From Gordonia sp. OPL2 (lineage in GTDB: Bacteria > Actinomycetota > Actinomycetes > Mycobacteriales > Mycobacteriaceae): a stretch of 64,000 nucleotides of DNA. Both the position numbers and the translations under genes were made by a program. The notes under the pieces were generated by a model that was given only the letters and a program-made list of their open reading frames with translations, was not told where the DNA came from and ran no database searches. Location of the stretch: contig NZ_RKME01000022.1 of NCBI RefSeq assembly GCF_003797825.1, forward strand, positions 1-64,000, given 5' to 3'. This document shows, one piece after another, positions 34,800 to 47,965 of this stretch; position 1 is the stretch's first letter, and the number at the start of each line of letters is the position of its first letter.

Positions 34800-34981
34800 G
34801 CTCGCTCGCCATCGGCGGTCGGCCGCGACTCGACCGACGGTCGGTCCGCCGTTCCTCCCCCGGGTATGACCACATCCACCACGTGCTGGAGGATGAGACG
34901 ATTCCCGGGGGACGAACAAGCGGATGCCTTCGCTCAGTCGTGTGTGGGAGCGTTCACGGCGGCCGGCCGCCGCTTCCGAGC

Positions 34982-36364
34982 TCAGCTCACGGCGGTCGCC
35001 GATTCTGTCGCCGAGCTGAACCGTCCGGCGGGCTCGAAACGGCCGAGGACGTCGTCGGCGGGTTCGCCGGACACCGCGGTGATGAACCCGAGCACGTCGT
35101 CGCGATTCCCGAGAGTCAGCAACGGGTTGGGGTCCGACAGCAGGCCGAACAGCGCCGAGGCGACGTTGGTGTCGACGGCCGCGGCCGGGAACGACAGTTC
35201 GAGGTGGGTCGCGTAGTCGGGATCTCCCAGGTACAGGCGGGTGACCTCGACGGCGGCCCACCCGCGCCGCTGCCAGTGCTTCTCGAACTCGGCCTCGAGC
35301 CAGTCGGTGCTGAACTCTCCGTCGTGCGTCTTGGCGGCCTTGACGAGTTCGGCGACCTGGATGAGTGTGTTCGCGGCCCCCTGCCCGGCCACCGGATCGA
35401 CCGCGATGGCGGTGTCACCGATCGCCGCGACCGTGTGACCTCCCCGCGTGGTGGCGACGGCGTGGCGCACCGTCGGGGTGACCGCGCCCTTGAGCCATGA
35501 GACCGGATCGGCCTCGATGACCTGGAGTTTCTCGATCGCCGGGGCGTCGTGCGGGAAGTACTCGGTGAAGATGTCGAGGATCGTCTGCCGGGCCGAGGCC
35601 GCGTCCTCGACCTCGTCGACCTTGGCTGCCCACGCGCCGTCGGTCTTGGCGAACACGATGAAGGACCAGGTCGCCCCGGCGTCCTTGTGCAGGAAGGGAC
35701 CGACGAAGATCTCCCCGTTCTCGCTGTCGAGATTGAACAGCGAATGGTCGCCGCCGGCGCTGCTGCGGTAGGCGAACGTGTCCGGGCCGTGGTCGAGACC
35801 GGTCAGGGTCACCTGCAGGAGCCTGCGTTGCGGTTCGCGGTAATGGGTGCGGGATTCGTTGACCGGGAACAGTGCGGACAGCCCGCCCTTGCCCGTGGCG
35901 ACGAGCGTGAGGTCGTGCGAGCCGGCGATGGCGTCGATACGGTCGGTGTCGACGGAGGTCACCTCGAACCGACCGCCCTTGTCGAGGAATCGGCCGAGCC
36001 GGTCGTCGGCACGCAGCCGTAGGTCCACCGCCTGGGCGACATAGCCGTAGTCGGGATTGAACTCGAGCACGTCGGCGCGATCCGCCCCGCTGCCCGAGTG
36101 CAGACGCACGCTGATGCCGGTCGTGTTGCCCACCTCGTACAGATCGTCGATGATCTCGGCGTCCCACTCGCGCGGCTTTCCGAACAACACCCCGACGCCG
36201 GTCGGCGGAACCTTGTCGCGGAGCGACTCGCGATCCCGGTCGCTGTAGAGCGTCACGTCGAACCCCGCGTCGGTGAACCCGAGTGCGGCGCTCGTCCCCG
36301 CCAGTCCCGCGCCGACGATCGCCACCGTCCGGCGTGCGTCTCCCGACTGTCCTTCTCCTGCCAT
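34982..36364 (-). CDS. Styrene-monooxygenase StyA-like FAD-binding oxygenase
   Basis: 460 residues. FAD motif VAIVGAGLAGTSAALGF at the N-terminus, TPTVRHAVATTRGGHTVAAIGD and AVDPVAGQGAANTLIQ at the C-terminal FAD site, and GKPREWDAEIIDDLYEVG in the substrate domain match the StyA group, which epoxidise alkenes or oxidise indole with reduced FAD delivered by a separate reductase. No StyB-type flavin reductase gene is adjacent, so an unlinked reductase would be needed. The ATG at 36364 is the first start with coding bias; the ribosome site is weak. It is divergent from the acyltransferase at 36495. Confidence 0.83.
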   Translation of the reverse strand: MAGEGQSGDARRTVAIVGAGLAGTSAALGFTDAGFDVTLYSDRDRESLRDKVPPTGVGVLFGKPREWDAEIIDDLYEVGNTTGISVRLHSGSGADRADVLEFNPDYGYVAQAVDLRLRADDRLGRFLDKGGRFEVTSVDTDRIDAIAGSHDLTLVATGKGGLSALFPVNESRTHYREPQRRLLQVTLTGLDHGPDTFAYRSSAGGDHSLFNLDSENGEIFVGPFLHKDAGATWSFIVFAKTDGAWAAKVDEVEDAASARQTILDIFTEYFPHDAPAIEKLQVIEADPVSWLKGAVTPTVRHAVATTRGGHTVAAIGDTAIAVDPVAGQGAANTLIQVAELVKAAKTHDGEFSTDWLEAEFEKHWQRRGWAAVEVTRLYLGDPDYATHLELSFPAAAVDTNVASALFGLLSDPNPLLTLGNRDDVLGFITAVSGEPADDVLGRFEPAGRFSSATESATAVS

Positions 36365-36414
36365 GGCGAAACCCCTCTGTCTGTGCGGTGTGATGTGTCG
36401 GCGTCAGCGTGCCG

Positions 36415-36433
36415 TCACCCCGCAGCGGGGTGA
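36415..36433. promoter_or_regulatory. Inverted repeat between divergent genes
   Basis: TCACCCC and GGGGTGA flank GCAGC midway between the StyA-like gene and the acyltransferase gene. As the genes diverge, an operator is more likely than a terminator. No regulator gene is adjacent. Confidence 0.3.
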
Positions 36434-36494
36434 AGGGTTAGGCGCAGCCCGCACAAATGCGTGTCCGATTACTCCGTTTCGGAGAGGCTCCACG

Positions 36495-38684
36495 GTGGCT
36501 GCTCACCGGAAACAGGGCAGCGGCCAAGTAGCATCGCAGCCTGTGAGCACGGCCGTAACCACCCCCGCGACCCCCAACGAGGACGCCGCGACGGGCAACA
36601 CCTCCGGCTACCGGCTGGATCTGGACGGCCTGCGCGGTATCGCCATCGCATTGGTCGCGATCTTCCATGTCTGGTTCGGCCGGGTATCCGGTGGCGTCGA
36701 CGTCTTCCTGACGCTCTCGGGGTACTTCTTCGTCGCATCGCTGCTCAAGCACGTCCTCGCGACGCAACCGGCGTCGACGTCGTGGTCGGCGGCGGTCAAT
36801 CCGTGGCCGCGACTCTGGCGACTGGTCCGTCGCCTCCTGCCTGCGCTGCTCGTGGTGCTGGTCTTCATCACCGCGATGATCGCGCTGGTCATGCCGAAGA
36901 CACGCTGGGGACCGCTCGGCTCCGAGGTCCAGGCCAGCGCGCTGTACTACCAGAACTGGCATCTCGCGTTCGATTCGCAGGACTATCAGGCCGCCGACTC
37001 GGCGAACAGTCCGATGCAACACCTGTGGTCGATGTCGATGCAGGGTCAGTTCTTCGTACTGACCCTCGTGTGCGCACTGGCGCTGGGTGGTGTGTTGCGC
37101 GCGCTGTCGAGGCGCATCCCCGCACTGACGAATCCGGCGGTGGTCCGCGGCATCGTCGGGACCGCGCTGCTCGCGGTCGCGGTGGTGTCGTTCGCCTGGG
37201 CGAACTACCGCCACGGCGTGAATCAGCCGTTCAACTACTACGACACCGTCGCCCGACTGTGGGAACCATTGGCGGGTGGTCTGCTCGCCGTGTGGATGCC
37301 GCGGGTCGCGTTGCCGGCGTGGGTGCGCAACACGCTTGGTGTCGTCGCGCTCGCGCTGATCATCACCTGCGGCTGGTGGATCGCCGGCGTCACCGAGTAC
37401 CCCGGCGCGATGGCCCTGGTGCCGGTCGGCGCCACGCTCATCCTGATCTGGACCGGCTCGGCGGCGACTCGTCCGTTGTCGTCGTCGAACGTCAACGCCC
37501 CGTCGGTGAGCAGCGCACTGGCCCATCCACGCCTGGTGTGGCTCGGATCCATCGCGTACGCCCTGTACCTGTGGCACTGGCCGCTGCTGATCTTCTATCT
37601 CAGCTGGCGGTACCAGGACGACGTCAACTGGTTCGAGGGCACGGCGATCCTGGCGGTGTCCGTGGTGTTGGCATGGGCGACAACCCGTTTCGTCGAGGCC
37701 CCGATGCGCGCCGGCAAGTCGACGGTTCTCGGGCCGCGCTACCGCCGGGCGCTGCTCGCGCTGATCCTGATCACCACCATCGTCGCGGGCAGCACCGTGG
37801 TGATCTGGCAGCGCAACGCCGCCAACGCCACGGTGAACACGGAGAATCTCGACCCACGGCTCTATCCGGGCGCGCGGGCGTTCCTCGACGGCGCACCGGT
37901 GCCGAAGGTCGACCCGCAGCCCAGTCCCGAAGTGGTGGACAAGGATTGGCCGATCACGTCATATGACTCGGTGATCAGCGGATGGAAGGACCCGTCGATC
38001 AAGGTCGGGGTGTACGGCGACAAGAACGCCACCCGCACCGTCGCGCTCGTCGGTGGTTCGCATGCCGAGTACTGGATCACCGCGCTCGACGACATCGGCA
38101 AACGGCGCGGTTTCAAGGTCACCACCTACCTCAAGGTGGGGTGCGCCCTGACCACCAGCCATGTCTTCATCTGGTTCGGTCAGAAGTACTACCAGTGCAA
38201 CGACTGGTCGAAGCGTGTGATGGACCGCCTGGCCGTCGACAAGCCCGACGTCGTGTTCACCAACTCCACCCGGCCCGAGGAGGGCCCCGGTGCGCGCGGG
38301 GACTACGTGCCGAAGGACTACACCGACACCTTCGGACAGTTCCGCGACCGTGGGCAGCGGGTCATCGCGGTCCGCGACAACCCGTGGGCGCACGGCAAGC
38401 TCAAGCCGCCGGAGTGTCTCGCCGAGGGACGCAAGCCCCAGGTGTGCGGGGTGTCGCGCGATCTCGCCCTCGCGCCGACCGACCCCGCGGCGGCCATCGC
38501 GCCACAGTTCCCGAACATGAACTTCCTCGATTACTCCGACGCCATGTGCGGACCGACCTACTGCCCGGCCGTCGTCGGCAACATCCTGGTATGGCACGAC
38601 TATCACCACCTGTCGGCGACCTTCGTACGCAGCCTGATCCCCGCCGTCGAGGCAGACCTCGCAAAGTCGTTGCACTGGTGGTGA
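36495..38684 (+). CDS. Membrane acyltransferase with C-terminal SGNH domain (OatA/OafA-like)
   Basis: 729 residues. About eleven membrane segments form an acyltransferase-3 domain (LDLDGLRGIAIALVAIFHVW, FGRVSGGVDVFLTLSGYFF). A hydrolase-like SGNH domain follows (residues ~500-729) with block I VALVGGSHAEYW and the terminal catalytic motif WHDYHHLS. This is the layout of peptidoglycan, polysaccharide and lipid O-acetylases. The protein likely passes acetyl groups across the membrane to an envelope glycan. The GTG at 36495 is chosen because GGAGAGG precedes it; GTG at 36543 is possible. A second acyltransferase follows 222 bases later. Confidence 0.87.
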   Translation: MAAHRKQGSGQVASQPVSTAVTTPATPNEDAATGNTSGYRLDLDGLRGIAIALVAIFHVWFGRVSGGVDVFLTLSGYFFVASLLKHVLATQPASTSWSAAVNPWPRLWRLVRRLLPALLVVLVFITAMIALVMPKTRWGPLGSEVQASALYYQNWHLAFDSQDYQAADSANSPMQHLWSMSMQGQFFVLTLVCALALGGVLRALSRRIPALTNPAVVRGIVGTALLAVAVVSFAWANYRHGVNQPFNYYDTVARLWEPLAGGLLAVWMPRVALPAWVRNTLGVVALALIITCGWWIAGVTEYPGAMALVPVGATLILIWTGSAATRPLSSSNVNAPSVSSALAHPRLVWLGSIAYALYLWHWPLLIFYLSWRYQDDVNWFEGTAILAVSVVLAWATTRFVEAPMRAGKSTVLGPRYRRALLALILITTIVAGSTVVIWQRNAANATVNTENLDPRLYPGARAFLDGAPVPKVDPQPSPEVVDKDWPITSYDSVISGWKDPSIKVGVYGDKNATRTVALVGGSHAEYWITALDDIGKRRGFKVTTYLKVGCALTTSHVFIWFGQKYYQCNDWSKRVMDRLAVDKPDVVFTNSTRPEEGPGARGDYVPKDYTDTFGQFRDRGQRVIAVRDNPWAHGKLKPPECLAEGRKPQVCGVSRDLALAPTDPAAAIAPQFPNMNFLDYSDAMCGPTYCPAVVGNILVWHDYHHLSATFVRSLIPAVEADLAKSLHWW

Positions 38685-38906
38685 TCCCGGTCACATTCTG
38701 ATCGTCACCCGCAGGCGGAGACAGCGGCCCGACCTGCATCTCAGGCTGTCCCCAGGTTGGACTGCTAGGGTCTCCCACGATGCTCGTGCCCGGGCGTCCG
38801 CGCCGCGCGGCACGGATCGCCACCGAGATGCGACGAGCGCCCGAGGACTCGCGGCCGAGACCCCTCGGACCGGGATCCAGTCAAGGGTTGGGGCGAAGAA
38901 GCACGC

Positions 38907-40142
38907 ATGACCACGTACGCACCGGGACAGGACAGTGCCGCCGCCACGACGGCCACCGGCAGCCTCACGCGCAGCGCTGATGCGGTCCGCAGTGCGAGCA
39001 AGCGCGCCTACCTGCATCATGTCGACCTGATCCGGGCGACCACGTTCTCGCTGGTCATCTTCGTGCACTGCCTCACCCAGACCACGGATGAGTTCACCAG
39101 CCTGCCGGTCAACACGACCTCGCTGCTGCTGCACTTCACGCGCAACACGTTCTTCGCGTTGACCGGCTTCGTGCTGATGTATCAGAACTACGAGAAGACC
39201 GATTTCCGCGCCACGGAGTTCTGGCGCAGACGGATCAAGCTGGTCATCTTCCCGTACATCATCTGGTCGGCCGTCTACTGGCTCGTCCAGAAGGTGTGGG
39301 CGCAGGGCCGGATCGCGGAGGTCGTGTCGAACCCCGTACACAGCCTCGGCGAGTTCGCCGGTCTCGTCGGCTGGGGCCTGTCGGGTTTCCAGATGTACTT
39401 CCTCTTCGTCATGCTGCAGGTCTACCTGCTCTTCCCACTGGTCCTGTTCCTCGTGCGGGCCACCGCTCGCCATCACGGCCTCTTGCTTGCCGCGGCACTC
39501 GGAGTGCAGGTGGCGATCACCGCGGCCATCACCTACTGGCAGCCGCCGGCCCCGATCTCCGACTACTGGTGGCACCACTACGCCACCTTCGTGCCGTATC
39601 AGTTCTTCATCCTCTACGGCGCAGTCGCCGCGGTACACCGTGACGCGATCGCGCGGTGGCTGGAAGGCAAGGGCTGGTGGCTGTTCGGGGCACTGCTCGT
39701 GACCGGGACGATCGCCGCCGGGACCTATCTGACCGGTGTGTGGTTCCGCGGACAACCGGTGCACGACAACGACTCCGCGTTCTATCCGTATCTGTTGCCG
39801 TTCCTCGTCGTGGCCATCGCGTGCCTGTACGCGGCCGCGGCCCATTGGGCGACGCACTGGCGCGACTTCACCCCACGCTTCGCCCGCGCGGTCTCCTACG
39901 CATCGAACCGCTCGTTCAGCGTCTTCCTCGCCCACGTGCTGGTGCTGTTCTTCATCCTCAAGCCGCAGTCCGGTGGACAGGCCTGGATTCTCGAGACGTT
40001 CGGCCAACCGTGGGGCACGATCGTCGCCTACGTCGGGACCATCGGCGGCTCGCTGCTGCTTGTCGAGATCCTCCGACGACTCCCCGGGTCGTCGTACCTC
40101 ACCGGCCGGCCACGCCTGCCGCTGCCGGGCCGCACCTCCTGA
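38907..40142 (+). CDS. Acyltransferase-3 family membrane protein
   Basis: 411 residues and about ten membrane segments, no SGNH domain. YLHHVDLIRATTFSLVIFVH carries the conserved family histidine, and FFALTGFVLMYQNYEK and RRIKLVIFPYIIWSAVYW follow the motif order of acyltransferase 3. Probably transfers an acyl group to an envelope glycan or lipid. The ATG at 38907 is preceded by GAAGAAG. It ends one base before the stop of the convergent SanA-like gene. A role with the upstream SGNH acyltransferase is likely from position and family. Confidence 0.85.
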   Translation: MTTYAPGQDSAAATTATGSLTRSADAVRSASKRAYLHHVDLIRATTFSLVIFVHCLTQTTDEFTSLPVNTTSLLLHFTRNTFFALTGFVLMYQNYEKTDFRATEFWRRRIKLVIFPYIIWSAVYWLVQKVWAQGRIAEVVSNPVHSLGEFAGLVGWGLSGFQMYFLFVMLQVYLLFPLVLFLVRATARHHGLLLAAALGVQVAITAAITYWQPPAPISDYWWHHYATFVPYQFFILYGAVAAVHRDAIARWLEGKGWWLFGALLVTGTIAAGTYLTGVWFRGQPVHDNDSAFYPYLLPFLVVAIACLYAAAAHWATHWRDFTPRFARAVSYASNRSFSVFLAHVLVLFFILKPQSGGQAWILETFGQPWGTIVAYVGTIGGSLLLVEILRRLPGSSYLTGRPRLPLPGRTS

Positions 40143-40143
40143 T

Positions 40144-40731
40144 TCAGCGCCCGGTCACCACGCTCAGCAGGGCTCGCGGACGCGCGAGCAGCAACTCGCG
40201 CACGTGGTTGCGCACGACGGTCAGGATCGGGCACTCGCATCCGGCCTCCACGCCCGTCGCGTCGACGCCGACGGATCGGCACAGCGCGATCGCACGCGAC
40301 AGATGGAAGTCCTGCGTGACGATCACCGCTCGGCGCACCCCGAACTCGTCGCGTGCCCGCCGACAGCTGGCCACGGTGTCCAGGCCGCCCGGGTCGTCGG
40401 CGATGAGATGGCCGTCGACGCCCCGCTCTTCCATGTACCGCCGCATCACGGCGGGCTCCTCGCCGGTGATCCCGTTGCCGGAGTTGATGATCCGGTCTGC
40501 TCGACCGGCCCGGTACAGCTCGATCGCGGTGTCGAGCCTGCCCCGTACGTAGTCACCCGGCTCGTCGTCCTCGACGAGAGAACCCAGAACCAGGACGGTC
40601 GAATGGTCGGGGACGTCGTCGGTGTCGAGGACCCGCCCCGCCGACATCACGTGGACACAGGTCGCCGCGACCGTGATGATCAGCTCGACGACGACGAGTG
40701 CGGCGAGGACCGCCCGCGATGCCGGATGCAC
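40144..40731 (-). CDS. SanA/YdcF-like DUF218 membrane-anchored protein
   Basis: 195 residues. An N-terminal membrane segment (VLAALVVVELIITVAATCVH) is followed by a DUF218 domain: STVLVLGSLVEDDEPGDYVRG (STVLVLGSLV then DYVRGRLDTAIELYRAG), IINSGNGITGEEPAVMRRYM, TQDFHLSRAIALCR. Members of this family, such as E. coli SanA, act in envelope barrier function; the chemistry is unknown. Start 40731 is the first ATG. It is convergent with the acyltransferase and reads away from the WS/DGAT gene. Confidence 0.84.
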   Translation of the reverse strand: MHPASRAVLAALVVVELIITVAATCVHVMSAGRVLDTDDVPDHSTVLVLGSLVEDDEPGDYVRGRLDTAIELYRAGRADRIINSGNGITGEEPAVMRRYMEERGVDGHLIADDPGGLDTVASCRRARDEFGVRRAVIVTQDFHLSRAIALCRSVGVDATGVEAGCECPILTVVRNHVRELLLARPRALLSVVTGR

Positions 40732-40774
40732 GGCTTCACGGTAGGCGACGCCCTTCGTGACGCTCGCAAGCTCG

Positions 40775-40857
40775 CTCCTCAGGGACCGGCGTCAGTCGCC
40801 AAGCTGCCCTCCTCAGGGACCGGCGTCAGTCGCCAAGCTGCCCTCCTCAGGGACCGA
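40775..40857. repeat. 34-bp tandem repeat, two and a half copies
   Basis: The unit starts CTCCTCAGGGACCGGCGTCA and ends GTCGCCAAGCTGCC. Copies are at 40775-40808 and 40809-40842 (identical) and a partial copy runs to about 40857. The block is in the leader region of the WS/DGAT gene. The motif CCTCAGGGACC is related to the dispersed GGCCCCTGAGG repeat. Confidence 0.75.
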
Positions 40858-40865
40858 CGTTCATT

Positions 40866-40912
40866 GGCCCCTGGGGAGACCGCGAGGAACGAGCGGTCGT
40901 CACGAAGGGCCC
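40866..40912. repeat. Dispersed GGCCCCTGAGG-type hairpin repeat, copy A
   Basis: Starts GGCCCCTGGGGAGACCGC and ends CGTCACGAAGGGCCC or close to it, with an internal stem GACCGC/GCGGTC around GAGGAACGA. The copy at 60817-60864 has GCCCGC/GCGGGC in the same place, so both sides of the stem changed together, which favours a functional hairpin. Confidence 0.6.
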
Positions 40913-41008
40913 GGCCCACCCGTGTTCGTCATTCCCGGCCCCCGACCGCGACACACCTTGATACTGATGGAACCGCAGTGCCCGTTGCTCGATCCGGAGG
41001 TCGCCCTC

Positions 41009-42385
41009 ATGCCCTACATGCCGATCACCGAATCGATGTTCCTCATCGCCGAGACCCGCGAACAACCGATGCACGTCGGCGGTCTCCAGCTGTTCGTGCC
41101 ACGCGAGGGCCAGACGGCCACCGAGCTCGCGGAGGAGATGTTCACCACCTTCCAGGAGTGCCTCGACGTCCAGCCGCTGTTCCGGAAGCGTCCGGCATCC
41201 CCGGTGACGATTCTCGGCAATGTCGCGTGGTCGTTCGACGAGGAGATCGACTTCGAATACCACGTCCGCCGGGCGGTGCTGCCCACACCGGGGCGCGTCC
41301 GCGAACTCCTCCGCTATGTGTCGCTGCAGCACGGTGCGCTCCTCGACCGATTCCGGCCGATGTGGGAATTCCACGTCGTCGAGGGTCTCGCCGACGGTCG
41401 GGTCGCGCTGTACACCAAGGTGCATCATTCGCTGGTCGACGGCGTTTCGGCGCTGAAGCTGCTGCAGCGCACCCTCACCACCGATCCCGACGACCGCAGC
41501 GGCACGGCCCCGTGGAACCCGAATCTCTCCCGGCGGCGGTCTCACGGCTCCAGCGCCGGCCTCGGCTCGCGAGTGCGGGGCGCGCTCGACGTCGGCGGCC
41601 AGGTGATCGGCATGGCCCCCGCCGCCGCGAAGGTGGCGATGCGCGGTCTCACCGATCCCGATTTCGTCGGGCCCGGCAATGGTGCGCCGCGCACCATCCT
41701 CGACGTCGCGATCGGGAGCGCTCGCCGTTTCGCGGCTCAGCAATGGGAGATCGACAGACTACGGGCGGTCACCACCGAGCTGCAGATCACGCTCAACGAC
41801 GTCGTCGTCGCGATGTGCGCCGGCGCGCTCCGCTCCTACCTGATCGATCACGACGCCCTCCCCGACAAGCCGCTGATCGCCTCCGTGCCGGTGTCCATGC
41901 ACACCGATTCCGACAAGGTCGGGAACTCCGTCACCGCGATCATGGTCAACCTGGCCACCGATCAACCCGATCCCGAACGCCGGCTCGCGACGATCGTGGC
42001 GTCGACCCGTCGCAGCAAAGAGGTCGTGCGCGGCCTGAAGCCCCTGCAGGCACTTGCGCTGGGAGCGGCGAACTTCGCGCCGCTGGCCTTCGCCACGGTG
42101 CCCGGGTTCGTCCAGTACACCCCGCCGCAGTTCAACATCATCATCAGCAACGTGCCCGGCCCGTCAGAGCACCTCTACTGGAACGGCGCACGTCTCGACG
42201 GTGTCTACCCGGTGTCGATTCCGATGGAGGGCCTGGCACTCAACATCACGGTGACGAGCACCGCCGACCACGTGAACTTCGGACTGATCGGGGCCCGGGC
42301 ACAGCTGCCGAGCCTGCAACGTCTGCTGACCCATCTCGACACCGCGCTCGAGGAGATGGAGAAGGTTGCCGGAATCCAGCGCTGA
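41009..42385 (+). CDS. Wax ester synthase/diacylglycerol acyltransferase (WS/DGAT)
   Basis: 458 residues, typical length. The acyl-transfer motif HHSLVDG is at 139-145. Also seen are PVSMHTDSDKVGNSVTAIMV and NIIISNVPGPSEHLYWNGA, conserved C-terminal boxes. It joins fatty acyl-CoA to diacylglycerol or a fatty alcohol for storage triacylglycerol or wax, a family abundant in mycolata. A GGAGG eight bases upstream supports the start at 41009 over the ATG at 40967. The tandem repeats and the hairpin repeat precede it. It is followed, after 263 bases, by the Fe-S reductase gene. Confidence 0.9.
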   Translation: MPYMPITESMFLIAETREQPMHVGGLQLFVPREGQTATELAEEMFTTFQECLDVQPLFRKRPASPVTILGNVAWSFDEEIDFEYHVRRAVLPTPGRVRELLRYVSLQHGALLDRFRPMWEFHVVEGLADGRVALYTKVHHSLVDGVSALKLLQRTLTTDPDDRSGTAPWNPNLSRRRSHGSSAGLGSRVRGALDVGGQVIGMAPAAAKVAMRGLTDPDFVGPGNGAPRTILDVAIGSARRFAAQQWEIDRLRAVTTELQITLNDVVVAMCAGALRSYLIDHDALPDKPLIASVPVSMHTDSDKVGNSVTAIMVNLATDQPDPERRLATIVASTRRSKEVVRGLKPLQALALGAANFAPLAFATVPGFVQYTPPQFNIIISNVPGPSEHLYWNGARLDGVYPVSIPMEGLALNITVTSTADHVNFGLIGARAQLPSLQRLLTHLDTALEEMEKVAGIQR

Positions 42386-42648
42386 GCGTCCTGATACGTT
42401 CTGAGCAGCGCATGTCGTGATGCTTCCCACAGGAAGCGGTCCTCCAGGCCATCTGACTCGATAGTAAGTTACTGATGAGTACCATCAACATGACATCCCC
42501 CTGGGGACCGAGCGTTAGTTAGGTCATCCTTGGCAGCGTTCCAGCACCCCGACGAACTACGGTTACCTGTAGTACACGTCAGCCCGTGTGCGCATCAGCC
42601 CTGCGCAAATCGGGTCGGCGACGACCTAGAGAAAGGCCGGTACGCGCC

Positions 42649-46419
<3,771 letters not shown>

Positions 46420-46484
46420 TCGGCAGGTTCGTGCGCCGACATCCGGTGCACGGACCGACCGCTTGAAAACCTCACCCTCACTCC

Positions 46485-46521
46485 ACAACACCACCTCGGT
46501 TTCGAACCGAGGTGGTGTTGT
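46485..46521 (+). terminator. Strong 16-bp hairpin after the Fe-S reductase gene
   Basis: ACAACACCACCTCGGT and ACCGAGGTGGTGTTGT pair perfectly around TTCGA, 66 bases past the stop. The 3' flank is not T-rich. It separates the reductase gene from the aminotransferase gene on the same strand. Confidence 0.8.
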
Positions 46522-46606
46522 CGTCGAGGGGTGTTGCAGCACTTCGGAGTGATCGGTCGGCGGAGTCGCCAAAACCTGCTTGCCGTGTCCTGTCACAATT
46601 GAACTC

Positions 46607-47857
46607 GTGAGTAGACCGTACGTATCGCACCTGAACCAGAACCTCAAGCCACTCGAGCAGTCACAGAAGCTGCAGAACGTGTGCTACGAGATCAGGGGGC
46701 CGGTGCACGCGCATGCGGCGCGCCTGGAGGCCGATGGCCACCGGATCATGAAGCTCAACATCGGCAATCCGGCACTGTTCGGGTTCGAGGCACCCGACGT
46801 GATCATGCGGGACATGATCCACGCGCTGCCCTACTCGCAGGGGTATTCGGAGTCGGCGGGCGTGCTGTCGGCGCGGCGAGCGGTGGTCACGCGATACGAG
46901 CTGATCGACTTCCCCTACTTCGACGTCGACGACGTGATCCTCGGCAACGGGGTGTCCGAACTGATCACGATGACCATGCAGTCGCTGCTGAACGACGGCG
47001 ACGAGGTGTTGATCCCAGCCCCCGACTACCCGCTCTGGACGGCGATGACCGCGCTGTCGGGCGGGCGCGCGGTGCACTACCGCTGCGACGAGGACAACGA
47101 CTGGAACCCCGACATCGCCGACATCGCGTCGAAGATCACCGACCGCACCAAGGCGATCGTCATCATCAATCCGAACAATCCCACGGGCGCCGTCTACTCA
47201 CGTGAGGTGCTCGAACAGCTCGTCGAACTCGCCCGCCAGCACTCGTTGCTGATCCTGGCCGACGAGATCTACGACAAGATCCTCTACGACGATGCCGTGC
47301 ACACCAGCGTCGCCTCGCTGGCCCCGGATCTCCTGTGCATCACCTTCAACGGCCTCTCCAAGGCGTACCGCGTGTGCGGCTACCGCGCCGGATGGCTGGT
47401 CCTGACGGGCCCGAAGGACCACGCGAAGGGCTTCATCGAAGGTCTCGGAATCCTGGCATCGACACGATTGTGCGCAAATGTGCCGGGGCAGCACGCCATC
47501 CAGGTCGCGCTGGGCGGCTATCAGAGCATCGACGCCCTCGTCGCGCCCGGCGGGCGACTGTACGAGCAGCGCAACGTCACCTGGGAGAAACTCAACCAGA
47601 TCCCCGGGGTCAGCTGTGTGAAGCCGATGGGCGCGCTCTATGCATTCCCCCGCCTCGACCCCAACGTGCACGAGATCCACAACGACGAACTGTTCGTCCA
47701 GGACCTCCTCTTGCAGGAGAAGATCCTGGTGGTCCAAGGCACCGGCTTCAACCTCACCGACCACAACCATTTCCGGATCGTCACCCTGCCCTGGGGCCGT
47801 GACCTGGAGAACGCCGTCGAACGCATCGGGAACTTCCTGTCCTCCTACCGGCAGTGA
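46607..47857 (+). CDS. PLP-dependent aminotransferase, AlaA/AspC-type
   Basis: 416 residues. IINPNNPTGAVYS, the D-E-I-Y of ADEIYDKILYDD, and the PLP-lysine box FNGLSKAYRVCGYRAGW are the class I fold-type marks. The N-terminus LEQSQKLQNVCYEIRGPVH resembles E. coli AlaA and M. tuberculosis Rv0337c, which make alanine from pyruvate and glutamate. GTG start at 46607 by alignment of that N-terminus. It follows the Fe-S reductase gene, as Rv0337c follows Rv0338c. The strong hairpin between them suggests its own transcript. Confidence 0.9.
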   Translation: MSRPYVSHLNQNLKPLEQSQKLQNVCYEIRGPVHAHAARLEADGHRIMKLNIGNPALFGFEAPDVIMRDMIHALPYSQGYSESAGVLSARRAVVTRYELIDFPYFDVDDVILGNGVSELITMTMQSLLNDGDEVLIPAPDYPLWTAMTALSGGRAVHYRCDEDNDWNPDIADIASKITDRTKAIVIINPNNPTGAVYSREVLEQLVELARQHSLLILADEIYDKILYDDAVHTSVASLAPDLLCITFNGLSKAYRVCGYRAGWLVLTGPKDHAKGFIEGLGILASTRLCANVPGQHAIQVALGGYQSIDALVAPGGRLYEQRNVTWEKLNQIPGVSCVKPMGALYAFPRLDPNVHEIHNDELFVQDLLLQEKILVVQGTGFNLTDHNHFRIVTLPWGRDLENAVERIGNFLSSYRQ

Positions 47858-47965
47858 TCGCACCCCTCCCCAACTACACGTGACGTCGAGTCACGGACAC
47901 CCTGGTCAATTCATGTGACGCTTGGTAACGTCTAACCCCATTCGATCGTCTCGAAGGGGAGTCAC

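Noticed and set aside
34866..35216. Plus-strand frame of 116 residues at the end of the StyA-like gene
   Set aside because: The first 50 residues look mildly protein-like, but the rest is a shadow of the StyA-like gene and there is no ribosome site.
40775..40857. Possible CRISPR fragment or integration site
   Set aside because: Tandem 34-bp units with no spacers, two and a half copies only.
39736..42420. Plus-strand frame of 894 residues over the acyltransferase, SanA-like and WS/DGAT genes
   Set aside because: Frame-shifted shadow of GC-rich genes; no domain recognised.
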